Origin: Syntrophomonadaceae bacterium
Lineage (GTDB): Bacteria; Bacillota; Dethiobacteria; DTU022
DNA: 6,305 bases
NCBI GenBank assembly: GCA_003564055.1
Contig: PWSG01000180.1
Span: forward strand, 1-6,305
Direction: 5' to 3'
Positions 5,035 through 6,305 of this stretch are shown piece after piece. Both the position numbers and the translations under genes were made by a program. Below the pieces are notes generated by a model. It did not search any database, was not told the DNA's origin, and worked only from the letters and a program-made list of their open reading frames with translations. Within the stretch, counting starts at the first letter, position 1; every line of letters begins with the position of its first letter.

Positions 5035-6305
5035 ATGGGCTTAAGTATTGATGTACATGGTTTAAAACTAACCTACGACACCTATCCAGTGCTTGAAGGA
5101 ACTGAATTTAGTGTGGAAAATGGCGACCTGGTTGCTTTGCTGGGAGCGAACGGAGCTGGAAAGTCAACTTTGCTGCGCTGTATTAGCCGGGTTTTACAGC
5201 CCACCGGCGGCCAAATTTTTCTTGACGGTAGGGAGCTGCAGAAACTTAATTCAATAGAGGCTGCCCGGTTGATGGCAGTTGTGCCCCAGGAAACTACTGC
5301 TGATTTTGATTTTACGGTTGAAGAAATAGTTTTCATGGGTCGTTTTCCATACCTGCGTCGTTTTCAAAAAGAGAGCCAGGATGACAGGGAAATTGTGCAG
5401 CGGGCCATGGAGATGACGGGGGTATCACATTTGTCTGATCGATCCATTGCAACTTTAAGCGGAGGTGAAAAACAGCGGGTTATTATGGCAAGGGCAGTTA
5501 GCCAGCAGCCTGAAGTCTTGCTATTAGACGAGCCAACCGCTAATCTTGATATTGGGTACCAGTCGATGTTTTTAGAGCTGGCGTCCCGCTTAAACCGTGA
5601 GCAGGGTATAACCATAATTGCTGCCATTCATGATATTAACCTGGCTGTACACCACTTTAACCGTTTTATATTGCTTTCAGGAGGGAGAGTTTTATCCGCG
5701 GGGCGGGCTGAAGAAGTGATTACCCCGGAAAACATTCAAAATTCTTATGGTGTGCCTGCTTCAACATACCGCCATCCATTGCATGGAGTTTTACAGGTCA
5801 GTGTAGTAAGAGGGCGAAAACCGATAGATTCTTATAGGGGAGGACCTGCTGTGCATGTAATAGGTGGCGGAGAAGAAGCCCTTCCAGTCCTTGAGATGCT
5901 TAACCAAAAAGGTTGTCGCCTTTCTGTGGGGCCGGTCTCAGCCCAGGACAGCGGCTGCCGTTTTGCCCATTTCCACAGCCTACCGGTTGTTATCGTTCCG
6001 CCATTTAGCAGCATGAGCAGTGAACACAGGTCAAATCATCTTAAGCTTATGCGTCAGGCCGATGCCGTGATTGTTCCGCCCATAACTTTCGGCGAAGGTA
6101 ACCTGTCGGTATTTGAAGAAGTAGAGGCAGTATTAAAGGAAGATAAAACAGTATATATAATTGATTTTGACGGAGTTGATGCGCGGGACTATAGCGGCAG
6201 GGCTAAAAACCTGCTGCAGAAAATGGTAGAGCAGGGAGCCGTGGCATTAGAAAGAATGGAAGATTTAATGTCTTTCATATACGGTGATCCCGGTCAGGGT
6301 GGAGG
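5035..6305 (+). CDS. btuD: corrinoid ABC transporter ATPase (BtuD-like) with long C-terminal Rossmann-like domain; cut by the window end
   Basis: The frame is open from the ATG to the window edge: 423 residues with no stop, so the 3' end is missing. Residues 1 to about 255 are a complete ABC ATPase: Walker A GANGAGKST (37-45), Q-loop Q85, signature LSGGE (141-145), Walker B VLLLDEP (161-167) with E166, D-loop NLD (170-172) and switch histidine H199. This domain would power the upstream permease. A typical BtuD/FecE-type ATPase ends near residue 250-270, but this one continues. VHVIGGGEEALPVLEML (273-289) looks like the first strand, glycine loop and helix of a Rossmann-type domain. Later come LPVVIVPPF (316-324), ADAVIVPPITFGEGNL (342-357) and TVYIIDF (372-378), alternating strands and helices. 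Some archaeal and anaerobic-Firmicutes cobalamin ATPases are, from memory, similarly extended; the extension's job is unknown to me. It could bind a nucleotide or corrinoid to tune transport. Confidence 0.9.
   Translation, partial: MGLSIDVHGLKLTYDTYPVLEGTEFSVENGDLVALLGANGAGKSTLLRCISRVLQPTGGQIFLDGRELQKLNSIEAARLMAVVPQETTADFDFTVEEIVFMGRFPYLRRFQKESQDDREIVQRAMEMTGVSHLSDRSIATLSGGEKQRVIMARAVSQQPEVLLLDEPTANLDIGYQSMFLELASRLNREQGITIIAAIHDINLAVHHFNRFILLSGGRVLSAGRAEEVITPENIQNSYGVPASTYRHPLHGVLQVSVVRGRKPIDSYRGGPAVHVIGGGEEALPVLEMLNQKGCRLSVGPVSAQDSGCRFAHFHSLPVVIVPPFSSMSSEHRSNHLKLMRQADAVIVPPITFGEGNLSVFEEVEAVLKEDKTVYIIDFDGVDARDYSGRAKNLLQKMVEQGAVALERMEDLMSFIYGDPGQGG

Noticed and set aside
3134..5627. Minus-strand frames opposite the importer genes (3134-3322, 3801-4049, 4034-4306, 5082-5336, 5364-5627)
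   Set aside because: All are antisense shadows of strongly recognised + strand genes, with no supporting ribosome binding sites or family features.
5832..6014. Minus-strand frame opposite the ATPase extension
   Set aside because: The + strand frame here is continuous with the ABC domain and has clear strand-helix patterning. The antisense translation is low-complexity and unlike a protein.
1..6305. CRISPR array, insertion sequence, tRNA or rRNA
   Set aside because: No regularly spaced repeats, transposase-like frames with terminal inverted repeats, or tRNA/rRNA motifs were seen on either strand.

Overview
The window looks like chromosomal DNA of a low- to moderate-GC, Gram-positive anaerobe, probably of the Clostridia/Peptococcaceae type. 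The reasons are strong AGGAGG-like ribosome binding sites, intrinsic terminators with U-tracts, TTG start codons, a lipoprotein-anchored rather than free periplasmic solute-binding protein, and a ferredoxin-bearing MinD-type ATPase next to a DUF134 protein, a pairing I associate with strict anaerobes. The organism cannot be named from the sequence. All convincing genes are on the + strand, and there is no tRNA, rRNA, insertion sequence or CRISPR array.

Left part (1-1409): the last codons of an upstream gene overlap, by ATGA, the start of a MinD-superfamily ATPase with an inserted 2x[4Fe-4S] ferredoxin domain. A short gap with a plausible promoter leads to a small DUF134 (UPF0251) protein, a predicted helix-turn-helix DNA-binding protein with a C-terminal four-cysteine knuckle. 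A good intrinsic terminator closes this block.

Middle (1410-2487): a single RarD-type EamA/DMT membrane transporter. Its start is better placed at the ATG at 1537, behind a GGAG site, than at the in-frame TTG at 1525.

Right part (2488-6305): a 427-base leader followed by a vitamin B12/corrinoid ABC importer operon. The leader holds a near-consensus extended -10 promoter, with an inverted repeat across its -35 box. It then holds a complete cobalamin riboswitch with a perfect B12 box, and an expression platform in which a candidate antiterminator competes with an intrinsic terminator. Downstream come the lipoprotein that captures corrinoid (BtuF-like), the FecCD/BtuC-type permease and the BtuD-type ATPase, in the order F-C-D. 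High cobalamin should stop transcription before the first gene, so uptake is made only when B12 is scarce.

The most notable feature is the ATPase. After a complete ABC domain (about 255 residues) it continues for at least 165 more residues into a Rossmann-like domain with a glycine-rich loop, and it is still open at the window edge. Its role is not known to me. It is the best candidate here for something poorly described.
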